From the NCBI GenBank assembly GCA_023953845.1, contig JAMLJC010000001.1:3296501-3360500 (forward strand): DNA of 64,000 nt. Direction: 5' to 3'. How positions within the stretch are numbered: position 1 is the first letter of the stretch; every line of letters starts with the position of its first letter. The position numbers were made by a program, and so were the translations under genes. Origin of the DNA: Rhizobiaceae bacterium. Its GTDB lineage: Bacteria > Pseudomonadota > Alphaproteobacteria > Rhizobiales > Rhizobiaceae. This document shows, piece after piece, positions 49,499-58,231 of this stretch. Below the pieces are notes generated by a model, which did no database searches, was not told the DNA's origin, and saw only the letters and a program-made list of their open reading frames with translations.

Positions 49499-49531
49499 TC
49501 AGTCACCGGTTGTTAAGGAAGAGTCGCTCAT
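49499..49531 (-). pseudogene. pdxH: detached native 5' end of pdxH
   Basis: ATG at 49531 reads MSDSSLTTGD and then meets a TGA in element sequence. Joined to the pdxH body at the shared AGTCACCGGTTGTT core it would continue FTESPEPFELFAAW, a normal PdxH N-terminus. This fragment and the sequence to its right are the original start and promoter of pdxH. Confidence 0.85.
49501..49514. repeat. right attachment core (attR)
   Basis: AGTCACCGGTTGTT, identical to 39168-39181 and in the same orientation. Sequence to the right is host DNA. Confidence 0.85.
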
Positions 49532-49632
49532 ATCTTACGCTCGCAAGCTTCTTTGGCCGGGGAGATTGCCCATTGCTGCGTAACACGCAAGCGTCCGGCG
49601 CGATTGCGCCAGGCGCGCCATGGACGAGCGCC

Positions 49633-50031
49633 ATGAAGCGGCTGGCGGTTTTGTGCTGCCTGATGCCGCTGGGTGCGTGCGCGTCGGGTCTCGACATGTC
49701 GAAGGTCGGGGTGGACGACACGCTGAAGACAAACGCGATCGGCTCGCAATCCGTGCCGGACCAGACTCGCGTGGCCGATTCCGTCACCATCCGCAACGCA
49801 GTTTCCGCCGCCGACATCGAGGCGCTGAGCGGCACGCCGCTGGCCTGGGCGAACCCCGGCACGGGGTCGCGCGGCACGATCACCGGCGTTTCGGAGACGA
49901 AGGCCGCCGGCATGCTCTGCCGCAATTTCACCGCCACCCGCGAGGCCTATGACGGCGTGGCGCTCTACAGGGGCGAGACCTGCCTCGGCGATCAGGGCGC
50001 ATGGCACATGCGGAAGTTCGGGCCGTTGTGA
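49633..50031 (+). CDS. RT0821/Lpp0805-type surface lipoprotein
   Basis: The 132-residue product has a lipoprotein-type signal (MKRLAVLCCLMPLGACASG, Cys16 in the lipobox). A mature domain follows with PLAWANPGTGSRGTITGVSE, CRNFTATREAYDGVALYRGE and a C-terminal GAWHMRKFGPL. This is the pattern of the rickettsial 17-kDa-antigen-like surface protein family. The ATG at 49633 begins the signal. Before the integration, the gene was divergent from pdxH with a shared upstream region. Confidence 0.8.
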   Translation: MKRLAVLCCLMPLGACASGLDMSKVGVDDTLKTNAIGSQSVPDQTRVADSVTIRNAVSAADIEALSGTPLAWANPGTGSRGTITGVSETKAAGMLCRNFTATREAYDGVALYRGETCLGDQGAWHMRKFGPL

Positions 50032-50057
50032 GGCGCGATCTCGGTTCCGCGCTCCTT

Positions 50058-50163
50058 TGAGGAGAGGTGGCCCCCACGGGTCCGGCCTTCGGCCGGCCCG
50101 AGAACAGGCTCCGGGCCGCAGAGGGGTTGGATAGACGCCGTGCAAAGCGTCTAAACCTCTCCC
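50058..50163. repeat. palindromic intergenic repeat, copy B
   Basis: GGAGAGGT near 50060 and ACCTCTCC near 50154 form the outer arms. The interior TCCGGCCTTCGGCC... GAACAGGCTCCG (about 50091-50123) matches the reverse complement of the repeat at 19969-20024 at about 30 of 33 positions. It sits between the lipoprotein and the DnaJ-type gene. Confidence 0.65.
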
Positions 50164-50238
50164 GCCGATCTGGAATTTCTTCCTACGACACCGCATATAG
50201 AGACCGACGAGAATCTACCCCTTTCGACAGGTATTTGA

Positions 50239-51165
50239 ATGCGCGATCCCTACGAAGTGCTGGGTGTTGCGAAGTCGGCGAGCGCCAAGGACATCAAGTC
50301 GGCGTACCGCAAGCTCGCGAAGAAGTTCCACCCGGATCAGAATCCCAACGACCCGACGGCCAAGGACCGCTTTGCCGCCGTCAACCAGGCCTATGAGATC
50401 GTCGGCGACGAAAAGCAGCGCGCCGCCTTCGATCGCGGCGAGATCGGAGCCGACGGCAAGCCCCGTTTCCAGGGCTTTGAAGGCGCGGCTGGCGGCGATC
50501 CTTTCGGCGGTTTCCGGCGCCAGCAGGGGCCGGGCGGCGCGCATTTCGAGTTTCGCACCGGCGGCCGTCCCTCCGGCGATCCGTTCGACGGTACGACCGA
50601 CATCTTCAGCCAGATCTTCGGGGACGCCTTTGCCGAGGCGCAGGGCGCGCCGCGTGGCCGTACGCGCGTCGTGCGCGGCGACGACCTGCAGGCGACCCTC
50701 GACGTGACGCTGGAGGAGGCCGCGACCGCGGCCAAGGTCACGGCGATGATGCCCGACAGCCGCAAGATCGCGGTGAAGCTGCCCGCCTATGTCGAGGACG
50801 GCCAGACGATCCGCCTCAAGGGGCAGGGCGAGCAGATCGCCAATGGCGAGCCCGGCGACGCGCTGGTCAGGATTCGCATCCGCAAGCATCCCCGCTACCG
50901 GATCGAAGGCCGCGACCTGCATGTCGACGTGCCGGTTCCGCTGAAGGACGCGGTGCTGGGCGCGAAGGTGGCGGTCGAGACGCCCGCCGGGAAACTCGCG
51001 GTTAACGTGCCGGCATGGTCCAGTTCCGACAAGGTGCTGCGCCTGAAGGGCAGGGGGCTGCCGGAGAAGGCCGGCGGCCACGCGGACCTCTATGCCCATG
51101 TGCGCGTCATGCTGCCGGAAGGCGGCGATGCCGAGCTCGAAGCGCTAATGAAGAAGCGGAACTGA
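50239..51165 (+). CDS. DnaJ-type co-chaperone without zinc fingers (CbpA-like)
   Basis: The 308-residue protein has an N-terminal J domain (residues 1-70, MRDPYEVLGVAKSASAKDIK, with HPD in KKFHPDQNP). A Gly/Phe-rich linker (GGDPFGGFRRQQGPGG) and a C-terminal substrate-binding domain (LDVTLEEAATAAKVTAMMPD, GQTIRLKGQGEQIANGEPGD, DLYAHVRVMLPEGGD) follow. The cysteine-rich zinc domain of DnaJ is absent, as in CbpA. It would stimulate DnaK ATP hydrolysis. Confidence 0.92.
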   Translation: MRDPYEVLGVAKSASAKDIKSAYRKLAKKFHPDQNPNDPTAKDRFAAVNQAYEIVGDEKQRAAFDRGEIGADGKPRFQGFEGAAGGDPFGGFRRQQGPGGAHFEFRTGGRPSGDPFDGTTDIFSQIFGDAFAEAQGAPRGRTRVVRGDDLQATLDVTLEEAATAAKVTAMMPDSRKIAVKLPAYVEDGQTIRLKGQGEQIANGEPGDALVRIRIRKHPRYRIEGRDLHVDVPVPLKDAVLGAKVAVETPAGKLAVNVPAWSSSDKVLRLKGRGLPEKAGGHADLYAHVRVMLPEGGDAELEALMKKRN

Positions 51166-51284
51166 CCGGCCGTCGGACGCCTCCGTCGCTAAATCGATTG
51201 TTGAGCCGTTTGCCTGACAGCTTGAAACCCGGCTGTTGACTATGCGATAGGGCGGACCGAGCAAAACAGGCGGAGAAGAGCGAC

Positions 51285-52103
51285 ATGGCGGGTGGAAACG
51301 GCCTGATGGCCGGCAAGCGCGGCATCATACTGGGCGTCGCGAACAACCGCTCCATCGCGTGGGGCATCGCCAAGGCCTGCGCCGATCAGGGCGCCGAGCT
51401 CGCCTTCACCTATCAGGGCGACGCGCTGAAGAAGCGCGTCGAGCCTCTGGCCGAGGAGATCGGCGCCTTCGTCGCCGGCCACTGCGACGTCACCGACGGC
51501 GCCACCATCGACGCGGTATTCGCCGAGATCGAGAAGAAGTGGGGCAGGCTGGATTTCCTCGTCCACGCCATCGGCTTTTCCGACAAGGACGAGCTGACCG
51601 GCCGCTATGTCGACACCAGCCACGACAACTTCCTCAAGACGATGGACATTTCGGTCTACTCCTTCACGGCGGTCGCGCAGCGCGCCGAAAAGCTGATGAC
51701 CGAGGGCGGCTCGCTGCTCACCATGACCTATTACGGCGCCGAGAAGGTGATGCCGAACTACAACGTCATGGGCGTCGCCAAGGCGGCGCTGGAGGCGAGC
51801 GTCAAATATCTGGCCGTCGACCTCGGCCCGAAGAACATCCGCGTCAACGCCATTTCGGCGGGCCCGATCAAGACGCTTGCCGCCTCCGGCATCGGCGATT
51901 TCCGCTACATCCTCAAATGGAACGAATACAACGCCCCGCTGCGGCGCACGGTCTCCATCGAGGAAGTCGGCGATTCGGCGCTCTATTTCCTGTCGCATCT
52001 GTCGCGCGGCACGACCGGCGAGGTCCATCACGTCGATTCCGGCTACCATGTGGTCGGCATGAAGGCCGTTGACGCGCCGGACATTTCGGTGGTCAAGGAC
52101 TGA
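51285..52103 (+). CDS. fabI: enoyl-[acyl-carrier-protein] reductase (NADH)
   Basis: FabI performs the last reduction of each fatty acid elongation cycle. The 272-residue SDR-type enzyme has GVANNRSIAWGIAKACADQG (cofactor site), HAIGFSDKDELTGRYVDTS, and the catalytic Tyr and Lys in NYNVMGVAKAALE. The C-terminus LSRGTTGEVHHVDSGYHVVG is typical. The second ATG (MAGKRGIILG, 51306) is an alternative start. It is the target of triclosan in organisms sensitive to it. Confidence 0.96.
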   Translation: MAGGNGLMAGKRGIILGVANNRSIAWGIAKACADQGAELAFTYQGDALKKRVEPLAEEIGAFVAGHCDVTDGATIDAVFAEIEKKWGRLDFLVHAIGFSDKDELTGRYVDTSHDNFLKTMDISVYSFTAVAQRAEKLMTEGGSLLTMTYYGAEKVMPNYNVMGVAKAALEASVKYLAVDLGPKNIRVNAISAGPIKTLAASGIGDFRYILKWNEYNAPLRRTVSIEEVGDSALYFLSHLSRGTTGEVHHVDSGYHVVGMKAVDAPDISVVKD

Positions 52104-52144
52104 CGTTCCCCACCATGTGCCGTTGACGGCGAGGAGCCTGCAAA

Positions 52145-52744
52145 ATGTCCCCGCCAATATCACCACTTGTCTATTTCGTCCGTCATGGCGAGACCGACTG
52201 GAACGCCGAGGGCCGTCTTCAGGGACAGGCCGATACCGACATCAGCGACCTCGGGCGGCAGCAGGCGACGCGCAACGGCGAACTCCTGCGCGATCTGATC
52301 GCAGAGCCGGAAACCTTCGATTTCGTTGCAAGCCCGCTGCGACGTACGCGCGAGACGATGGAGCGCATCCGCCGCGCCATGGGCCTCGATCCCTTGGCGT
52401 ACCGCACCGACGATCGCCTGAAAGAGCTGCATTTCGGCGACTGGCAGGGCTTCACCTATGCCGAGCTCGAGCAAAGCGATCCGGGCTCGGGCGTCCGCCG
52501 CTCAAGGGACAAGTGGAATTTCGTGCCCCCCGGCGCGCATGCCGAGAGCTACCAGATACTTCTGGAGCGGGTGCGGCCGTTTGTGGAGGGCATTCGCTCG
52601 CCAAGCGTCTGCGTCACGCATGGCGGCATCATCCGCGTTCTGTTCCGGCTGATCGAGGGCGTGCCGGAACGGGCGTGCGCCCGACTCTCGGTGCCGCAGG
52701 ACAAGGTTCTCAAATTCGAGAATGGCAGCCTGACCTGGCTTTAG
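52145..52744 (+). CDS. histidine phosphatase family protein
   Basis: The 199-residue protein has the phosphoglycerate-mutase-like motif VYFVRHGETDWNAEGRLQGQ with the catalytic His in RHGE. The second arginine is in ASPLRRTRETME, and the acid residue in ELHFGDWQGF. The second catalytic histidine is in CVTHGGIIRVLF. Substrates in this superfamily vary and cannot be assigned. The gene is 41 bases after fabI, on the same strand. Confidence 0.87.
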   Translation: MSPPISPLVYFVRHGETDWNAEGRLQGQADTDISDLGRQQATRNGELLRDLIAEPETFDFVASPLRRTRETMERIRRAMGLDPLAYRTDDRLKELHFGDWQGFTYAELEQSDPGSGVRRSRDKWNFVPPGAHAESYQILLERVRPFVEGIRSPSVCVTHGGIIRVLFRLIEGVPERACARLSVPQDKVLKFENGSLTWL

Positions 52745-52767
52745 GCAGGCCGCGCGGCGGGTGCAGC

Positions 52768-53025
52768 CTACTGCGCCGCTTCCGAAACGTTCATGTCGGT
52801 GATGAGGCGCTCGCCACCCACTTCGTCATAGGCCAGCAGGATGTCCATGCCCTCCTTGAGCGAATCGACGTCGAACTCGCCGGGCAGCTTGTACTTCTTG
52901 CCGTCATCCAGCGTGATCGTGGAATTGTCCTTGTCGATCGACTTGATCAGCCCCTCGGTTTCGGCGGCGAATGCAGCGCTCGAAAAAAGCAGGGCGGCGG
53001 CGATGACGCCGAATACGGTACGCAT
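52768..53025 (-). CDS. DUF1344 family secreted protein
   Basis: The 85-residue product has a signal peptide (MRTVFGVIAAALLFSSAAFA) and a mature beta-rich domain, ETEGLIKSIDKDNSTITLDD and YKLPGEFDVDSLKEGMDILL. This matches DUF1344, a small periplasmic family common in rhizobia with unknown function. The gene is convergent with the histidine phosphatase gene. Confidence 0.88.
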   Translation of the reverse strand: MRTVFGVIAAALLFSSAAFAAETEGLIKSIDKDNSTITLDDGKKYKLPGEFDVDSLKEGMDILLAYDEVGGERLITDMNVSEAAQ

Positions 53026-53236
53026 GTGAGAACCTCTTGAGTGGGGTCTTGGGCGGGCTCGCTGCCTGAGCGTGGCTGACTAACACGCTGAATGTGTCAA
53101 AACTAAAACGCCTTGGATAGGGGCGGTTGCGTCAATGCCCGCTCTTCACAGGGCCTGATCGCCGCTCCTGCGTTTGACCCGCGGAAAAAACGCCCATAGA
53201 AGGCGCGAGGCGGCCATCCGGCCGAGGGACTTTTCC

Positions 53237-54331
53237 ATGTCGCACAACACGTTCGGTCATCTGTTTCGCGTGACCACATGGGGCGAGAGCCATGGCCCGG
53301 CGCTGGGCTGCGTGGTCGACGGCTGCCCGCCCGGCATCCGCTTCACGCGCGCCGGGATCCAGGCCGAACTTGACAGGCGCCGACCCGGCCAGTCGCGCTT
53401 CGTCACCCAGCGTCGCGAGCCCGACGAGGTGGAAATCCTCTCCGGCGTGCTGGAGGAGGAAGGCGAAACGCTGGTCACCACCGGTACGCCGGTCTCCATG
53501 ATGATCCGCAATGTCGACCAGCGCTCGAAGGATTATGGCGAGATCGCGCGGCAATACCGGCCGGGGCATGCTGACTACGCCTATGACGTGAAATACGGCA
53601 TCCGCGATTATCGCGGCGGCGGCCGCTCCTCGGCCCGCGAGACTGCGGCGCGCGTGGCGGCCGGCGCGCTGGCGCGCAAGGTCGTGCCGGGACTGGTCGT
53701 GCGCGGCGCGCTGGTCTCGATGGGCGAGAAATCTATCGACCGGTCGAACTGGGACTGGGATTTCATCGGCGACGCCGAAAACCCCTTCTTCACGCCGGAC
53801 CGCGCTTCCGTGCCGATCTTCGCCGATTATCTCGACGGCGTCCGCAAGAACGGCTCGTCCGTCGGCGCGGTGATCGAGATCGTTGCCGAGGGCGTACCGG
53901 CGGGCCTCGGCGCGCCGATCTACGCGAAGCTCGACCAGGACATCGCATCCGGCCTGATGTCGATCAACGCCGTGAAGGGCGTCGAGATCGGCAACGGCTT
54001 CCAGGCGGCGCGCATCACCGGCGAGGAAAACGCCGACGAGATGCGCATGGGCAATGACGGCAAGCCGATCTTCCTGTCGAACCATGCCGGCGGCATTCTG
54101 GGCGGCATCTCGACCGGCCAGCCCGTGGTCGCGCGTTTCGCGGTGAAGCCGACCTCGTCCATCCTCACCCCGCGCCAGTCCATCGATCGCGACGGCAACA
54201 ATGTCGAGGTGCGCACCAGGGGCCGTCACGACCCTTGCGTCGGCATCCGCGCCGTGCCGATCGGCGAGGCCATGGTTGCCTGCGCCATTGCCGATCATTA
54301 TCTGCGGCATCGGGGACAAACCGGCCGGTGA
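53237..54331 (+). CDS. aroC: chorismate synthase
   Basis: AroC makes chorismate from EPSP using reduced FMN. The 364-residue product starts MSHNTFGHLFRVTTWGESHG and has GHADYAYDVKYGIRDYRGGG, RSSARETAARVAAGALARK, LDQDIASGLMSINAVKGVEI and SNHAGGILGGISTGQPVVAR. All are diagnostic signatures. The ATG at 53237 is the standard start. The preceding enzyme, EPSP synthase, lies at 22884-24134. Confidence 0.98.
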   Translation: MSHNTFGHLFRVTTWGESHGPALGCVVDGCPPGIRFTRAGIQAELDRRRPGQSRFVTQRREPDEVEILSGVLEEEGETLVTTGTPVSMMIRNVDQRSKDYGEIARQYRPGHADYAYDVKYGIRDYRGGGRSSARETAARVAAGALARKVVPGLVVRGALVSMGEKSIDRSNWDWDFIGDAENPFFTPDRASVPIFADYLDGVRKNGSSVGAVIEIVAEGVPAGLGAPIYAKLDQDIASGLMSINAVKGVEIGNGFQAARITGEENADEMRMGNDGKPIFLSNHAGGILGGISTGQPVVARFAVKPTSSILTPRQSIDRDGNNVEVRTRGRHDPCVGIRAVPIGEAMVACAIADHYLRHRGQTGR

Positions 54332-54333
54332 TC

Positions 54334-54446
54334 GGTGAACTGTGGGCAGTGAACAGATTAGAGTGTTTGATATGATGAAAGTATGCGCGCCGGGTTTTTG
54401 TGGAATGCCGGATTTGACCGTTCACCGTTCACTGTTCACGGCTCAC
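54334..54446. repeat. GTTCAC heptad repeats between aroC and ribB
   Basis: Near the right end, CGTTCAC, CGTTCAC, TGTTCAC and GGCTCAC follow each other at 54419-54446. Near the left end, two inverted copies occur (GGTGAAC at 54334-54340, AGTGAAC at 54348-54354). The set can fold into a hairpin over ribB's upstream region. No FMN riboswitch signature was seen. Confidence 0.55.
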
Positions 54447-54452
54447 TGAACC

Positions 54453-55547
54453 ATGCCTTACGATCAGAAGCATGTCGTCGAAGCCATCCGCGCTTTCGAG
54501 CGCGGCGAGATTGTCGTCGTCACCGACGATGACGGCCGGGAGAACGAGGGGGACCTGATCGTCGCCGCCGTGCACTGCACGCCCGAGAAGATGGCCTTCA
54601 TCGTGCGCCATACTTCCGGCATCGTCTGCACGCCGATGACGCGCGAGGACGCCAAGCGTCTGAACCTCGGGCCGATGGTGTCGGACAATGATTCCGCTCA
54701 TACGACCGCCTTCACGGTCAGCGTCGATTTCAAGCACGGCACCACCACCGGCATCTCGGCCGAGGACCGGACGCTCACCGTCCGCAACCTCGCCAACGGC
54801 AATGCCGGCGCTTCCGATTTCGCCCGCCCCGGCCACATCTTCCCGCTGATCGCCCGCGAGGGCGGCGTGCTCATGCGCTCCGGCCACACCGAGGCCGCCG
54901 TCGACCTCTGCAAGCTCGCGAGTCTGCCGCCGGTCGGCGTCATCTGCGAGCTGGTCAACGACGACGGCACGGTGACGCGCGGGCCGCAGGTCGCCGCCTT
55001 TGCGGAAAAGCACGGGCTGAAGCAGGTGTCCGTCGCCGACCTGATCGCCTATCGCCAACGGCAGGAAACGCTGGTCGAGCGCGTCGATACGTTCGAGATC
55101 GACACGCCGGGCGGCAAGGCAAAGGCCTTCACCTACACGCTGCCATGGGACACCATGCAGCATCTCGCCATCGTCTTCGGCGACATTCGTGATGGACAGG
55201 ACGTGCCCGTCCGCCTGCATCCCGAAGACGTGGTGGCGGATGTGTTCGGCACGTCGGAGCGTCTGCGCGAGGTGATGCGGCGTATGGGGGAGGCCAGGCG
55301 CGGCGTCATCGTCTATCTGCGCGAGGGCTCCGTCGGCGTCGGCAGCCGCGGACGCAACCGTCCGGCCCATGGCGAGGAGCACGTGGAGGCGCGCAACCGC
55401 GAGAGCGAATGGCGCGTTATCGGCCTCGGGGCGCAGATCCTGAAGGATCTCGGCATCAGTTCGATCAACCTTATCGCCTCGCGCGAACGCCACTATGTCG
55501 GCCTCGAAGGCTTCGGCATCCGCATCGCGAAAACGGAGATCCAGTAG
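54453..55547 (+). CDS. ribB: 3,4-dihydroxy-2-butanone 4-phosphate synthase with degenerate RibA-like domain
   Basis: The N-terminal RibB domain (residues 1-205) has VVVTDDDGRENEGDLIVAA, TTGISAEDRT and LMRSGHTEAAVDLCKL. It forms the four-carbon unit of riboflavin from ribulose 5-phosphate. The C-terminal 155 residues align with GTP cyclohydrolase II, but the Zn-ligand cysteines are lost: the region of SECLTGD reads PEDVVAD, and no CDCG motif is present. The second activity is therefore unlikely, as in other rhizobial RibBA-like proteins. Confidence 0.93.
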   Translation: MPYDQKHVVEAIRAFERGEIVVVTDDDGRENEGDLIVAAVHCTPEKMAFIVRHTSGIVCTPMTREDAKRLNLGPMVSDNDSAHTTAFTVSVDFKHGTTTGISAEDRTLTVRNLANGNAGASDFARPGHIFPLIAREGGVLMRSGHTEAAVDLCKLASLPPVGVICELVNDDGTVTRGPQVAAFAEKHGLKQVSVADLIAYRQRQETLVERVDTFEIDTPGGKAKAFTYTLPWDTMQHLAIVFGDIRDGQDVPVRLHPEDVVADVFGTSERLREVMRRMGEARRGVIVYLREGSVGVGSRGRNRPAHGEEHVEARNRESEWRVIGLGAQILKDLGISSINLIASRERHYVGLEGFGIRIAKTEIQ

Positions 55548-55645
55548 CGCCTGTCCGGCGACCGACACTACCGGCCCTCCGCCGCCGGTGATTGACAAGG
55601 CCGACCGATGCGGTCAGCTTCGCCGGGACAGCGAGGGGCGCCGCG

Positions 55646-56626
55646 ATGTGGGATTTCGAGATCGGCCGCACCGTCGGCATAGTGGTGCGGACTTGGCCTT
55701 ACGTGCTGCTCCGCCTCATAATCTATTCCGCCATCACGCTGGCCTACATCATCGTCAGCGGAACCGGCGCCGGCATTGGCTGGGGCGCCGGGCATGTCTT
55801 CGATGACGCCGGTGGGCCGGTCGGCCTTGCTTTCTGGGGCGGCATAGTCGGCTTCAGCCTTGTCTCGATCGTGCTCTACTGGGTCCGCGAATACATGCTC
55901 TATCTCGTCAAGGCGGGGCACATCGCGGTGATGGTCCATCTGATCGAGGGGCGCGACATTCCGGGCGGGCAGGGGCAGCTTGCCTACGGACGCGGCATCG
56001 TGACGGAGCGTTTCGCCGAGGCCAACGTCCTTTTCGCGCTCGACCAGCTCATCAAAGGAGTGCTTGCCGCCATCACCGGCCTGCTCGGCGGCATCGCCGC
56101 CTTCATCCCCATTCCGGGGCTCGACGGGTTGATCCGGATCGTCAACGCCGTCATCCGCATGTCGGTGACCTATGTCGACGAGATCATTCTCGGCTACAAC
56201 ATTCGTGTCGGCAGCACCACGCCGTTCGAGACCGGGCGCCGGGGCCTCGTGCTCTACGCACAGAACGGCACGACCATGGTGAAGAACGCCGCCTGGCTCA
56301 CGGCCCTGATCTGGGTGGTAGGCGGCGCGATGTTCCTGATGTTCCTCGTTCCGGCGGGCTGGATCGTCTACACCATGCCCGGCCAGCCGGCGGGCTGGGT
56401 TTTCGTCTTCGCCATCGTGCTTGCCTGGGGTTTCGTCTCCGCCTTCATCGAGCCCTTCGCCATCGCCGCCCTGATGCAGGTCTATTTCCGTACCATAGAG
56501 GGGCAGGTGCCCGATGCCGAATGGGACAGCCGGCTCGAAAGCGCCTCGCGGAAATTCCGCGACCTGAAGGACCGGGCGCAGGAAGAATTGCGCGGCGCTT
56601 TCGGCAGGCCGTCGACGGCGAACTGA
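55646..56626 (+). CDS. multi-spanning membrane protein of unknown function
   Basis: The 326-residue product begins MWDFEIGRTVGIVVRTWPYV and has about seven hydrophobic helices, with polar loops containing GHIAVMVHLIEGRDIPGGQG and SVTYVDEIILGYNIRVGSTT. The C-terminal 35 residues are charged. It resembles a conserved alphaproteobacterial family of unknown role. AGGGG precedes the ATG at 55646. Confidence 0.65.
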   Translation: MWDFEIGRTVGIVVRTWPYVLLRLIIYSAITLAYIIVSGTGAGIGWGAGHVFDDAGGPVGLAFWGGIVGFSLVSIVLYWVREYMLYLVKAGHIAVMVHLIEGRDIPGGQGQLAYGRGIVTERFAEANVLFALDQLIKGVLAAITGLLGGIAAFIPIPGLDGLIRIVNAVIRMSVTYVDEIILGYNIRVGSTTPFETGRRGLVLYAQNGTTMVKNAAWLTALIWVVGGAMFLMFLVPAGWIVYTMPGQPAGWVFVFAIVLAWGFVSAFIEPFAIAALMQVYFRTIEGQVPDAEWDSRLESASRKFRDLKDRAQEELRGAFGRPSTAN

Positions 56627-56717
56627 AGGGGATTTCTCCATCCGCGGGCTGTTGATCTCGGGGCTTTCGCACCTGCGAACATAGCCAAGCGGCCATGATC
56701 CGCCTATATGCGGGGCC

Positions 56718-57644
<927 letters not shown>

Positions 57645-57647
57645 GCC

Positions 57648-57899
57648 ATGAGCGAAGCGGCGAACGACGACATCAAGGCGATGAGCTTCGAGAAGGCGCT
57701 CGACGCGCTGGAGAAGATCGTCGACGATCTGGAGCGCGGCGACGTGCCGCTCGACCAGTCCATCCGCATCTACGAGCGCGGCGAGGCGCTGAAGGCGCAT
57801 TGCGACCGCCTGTTGAAGGCCGCCGAGGACAAGGTTGAAAAGATTCGCCTTTCCCGCGACGGTAAGCCGGTCGGCACGGAGCCGCTCGACGGCGCTTGA
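57648..57899 (+). CDS. xseB: exodeoxyribonuclease VII small subunit
   Basis: The 83-residue product has the XseB pattern: MSFEKALDALEKIVDDLERG, DVPLDQSIRIYERGEALKAH, and LKAAEDKVEKIRLS. It binds the XseA catalytic subunit. Its place beside an HDAC-like gene and dxs is the standard order in Hyphomicrobiales, apart from the inserted toxin-antitoxin pair. Confidence 0.95.
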   Translation: MSEAANDDIKAMSFEKALDALEKIVDDLERGDVPLDQSIRIYERGEALKAHCDRLLKAAEDKVEKIRLSRDGKPVGTEPLDGA

Positions 57900-57950
57900 G
57901 GCTGGGCCGCCTCTGCCAAAGGATTGAAACGAGCGCCCTATCTGCCTATA

Positions 57951-57970
57951 CTTAGCTAGATCTAGCTAAG
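57951..57970. promoter_or_regulatory. 20-bp perfect palindrome upstream of the toxin-antitoxin pair
   Basis: CTTAGCTAGA (57951-57960) and TCTAGCTAAG (57961-57970) are exact inverted copies without spacer, 9 bases before the antitoxin start. Such a site fits autorepression by the antitoxin. Confidence 0.6.
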
Positions 57971-57979
57971 GAATTTCCA

Positions 57980-58231
57980 ATGGGTATGGTGAACATGCTC
58001 GAAGCCAAGACCACGCTGTCCAAGCTAGTCGAGGCGGTGGAGAGCGGAGCCGAAGAGGAAATCATTATCGCGCGCAACGGCAAGCCGGCGGCGCGGCTGG
58101 TGCCGATTGCCGAGCCGAAGAAGAAGCGCCAGTTGGGGCTGCTCGCAGGTAAATATCCGCCTATGGATTTTGAGGCCTTTCAGGCCATGGATGCCGAGAT
58201 AGAAGCCATGTTTCTCGGCGAGGAAGAGTGA
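57980..58231 (+). CDS. Phd/YefM-type antitoxin
   Basis: The 83-residue product starts MGMVNMLEAKTTLSKLVEAV and has EEEIIIARNGKPAARLVPIA, the core of Phd/YefM-fold antitoxins. The C-terminal PPMDFEAFQAMDAEIEAMFL would bind the toxin. The ATG follows the palindrome after 9 bases. Its stop overlaps the toxin start (GTGA), so the two are coupled. Confidence 0.88.
   Translation: MGMVNMLEAKTTLSKLVEAVESGAEEEIIIARNGKPAARLVPIAEPKKKRQLGLLAGKYPPMDFEAFQAMDAEIEAMFLGEEE

Larger units (their letters stand above)
39168..49514. mobile_element. 10.3-kb integrative element (reduced prophage or phage satellite) in pdxH
   Basis: The element is bounded by a 14-bp direct repeat and begins with a tyrosine integrase next to attL. 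It carries AlpA-like and XRE regulators, TumE/TumA, a muralytic enzyme, several small membrane proteins, a lipoprotein, a KilA-N protein, an RTX/cadherin-like protein and a DUF982 protein. Its GC content is visibly lower than the flanks in several stretches. No terminase, portal, capsid, tail, replication or conjugation gene was recognised. Removing it restores a normal pdxH start (MSDSSLTTGDFTESPEP). Confidence 0.88.

Noticed and set aside
39168..49514. Complete, inducible prophage
   Set aside because: No capsid, portal, terminase, tail or replication gene was recognised in the 10.3 kb.
54332..54452. FMN riboswitch upstream of ribB
   Set aside because: The conserved FMN-element bases were not found; the gap holds only GTTCAC repeats.
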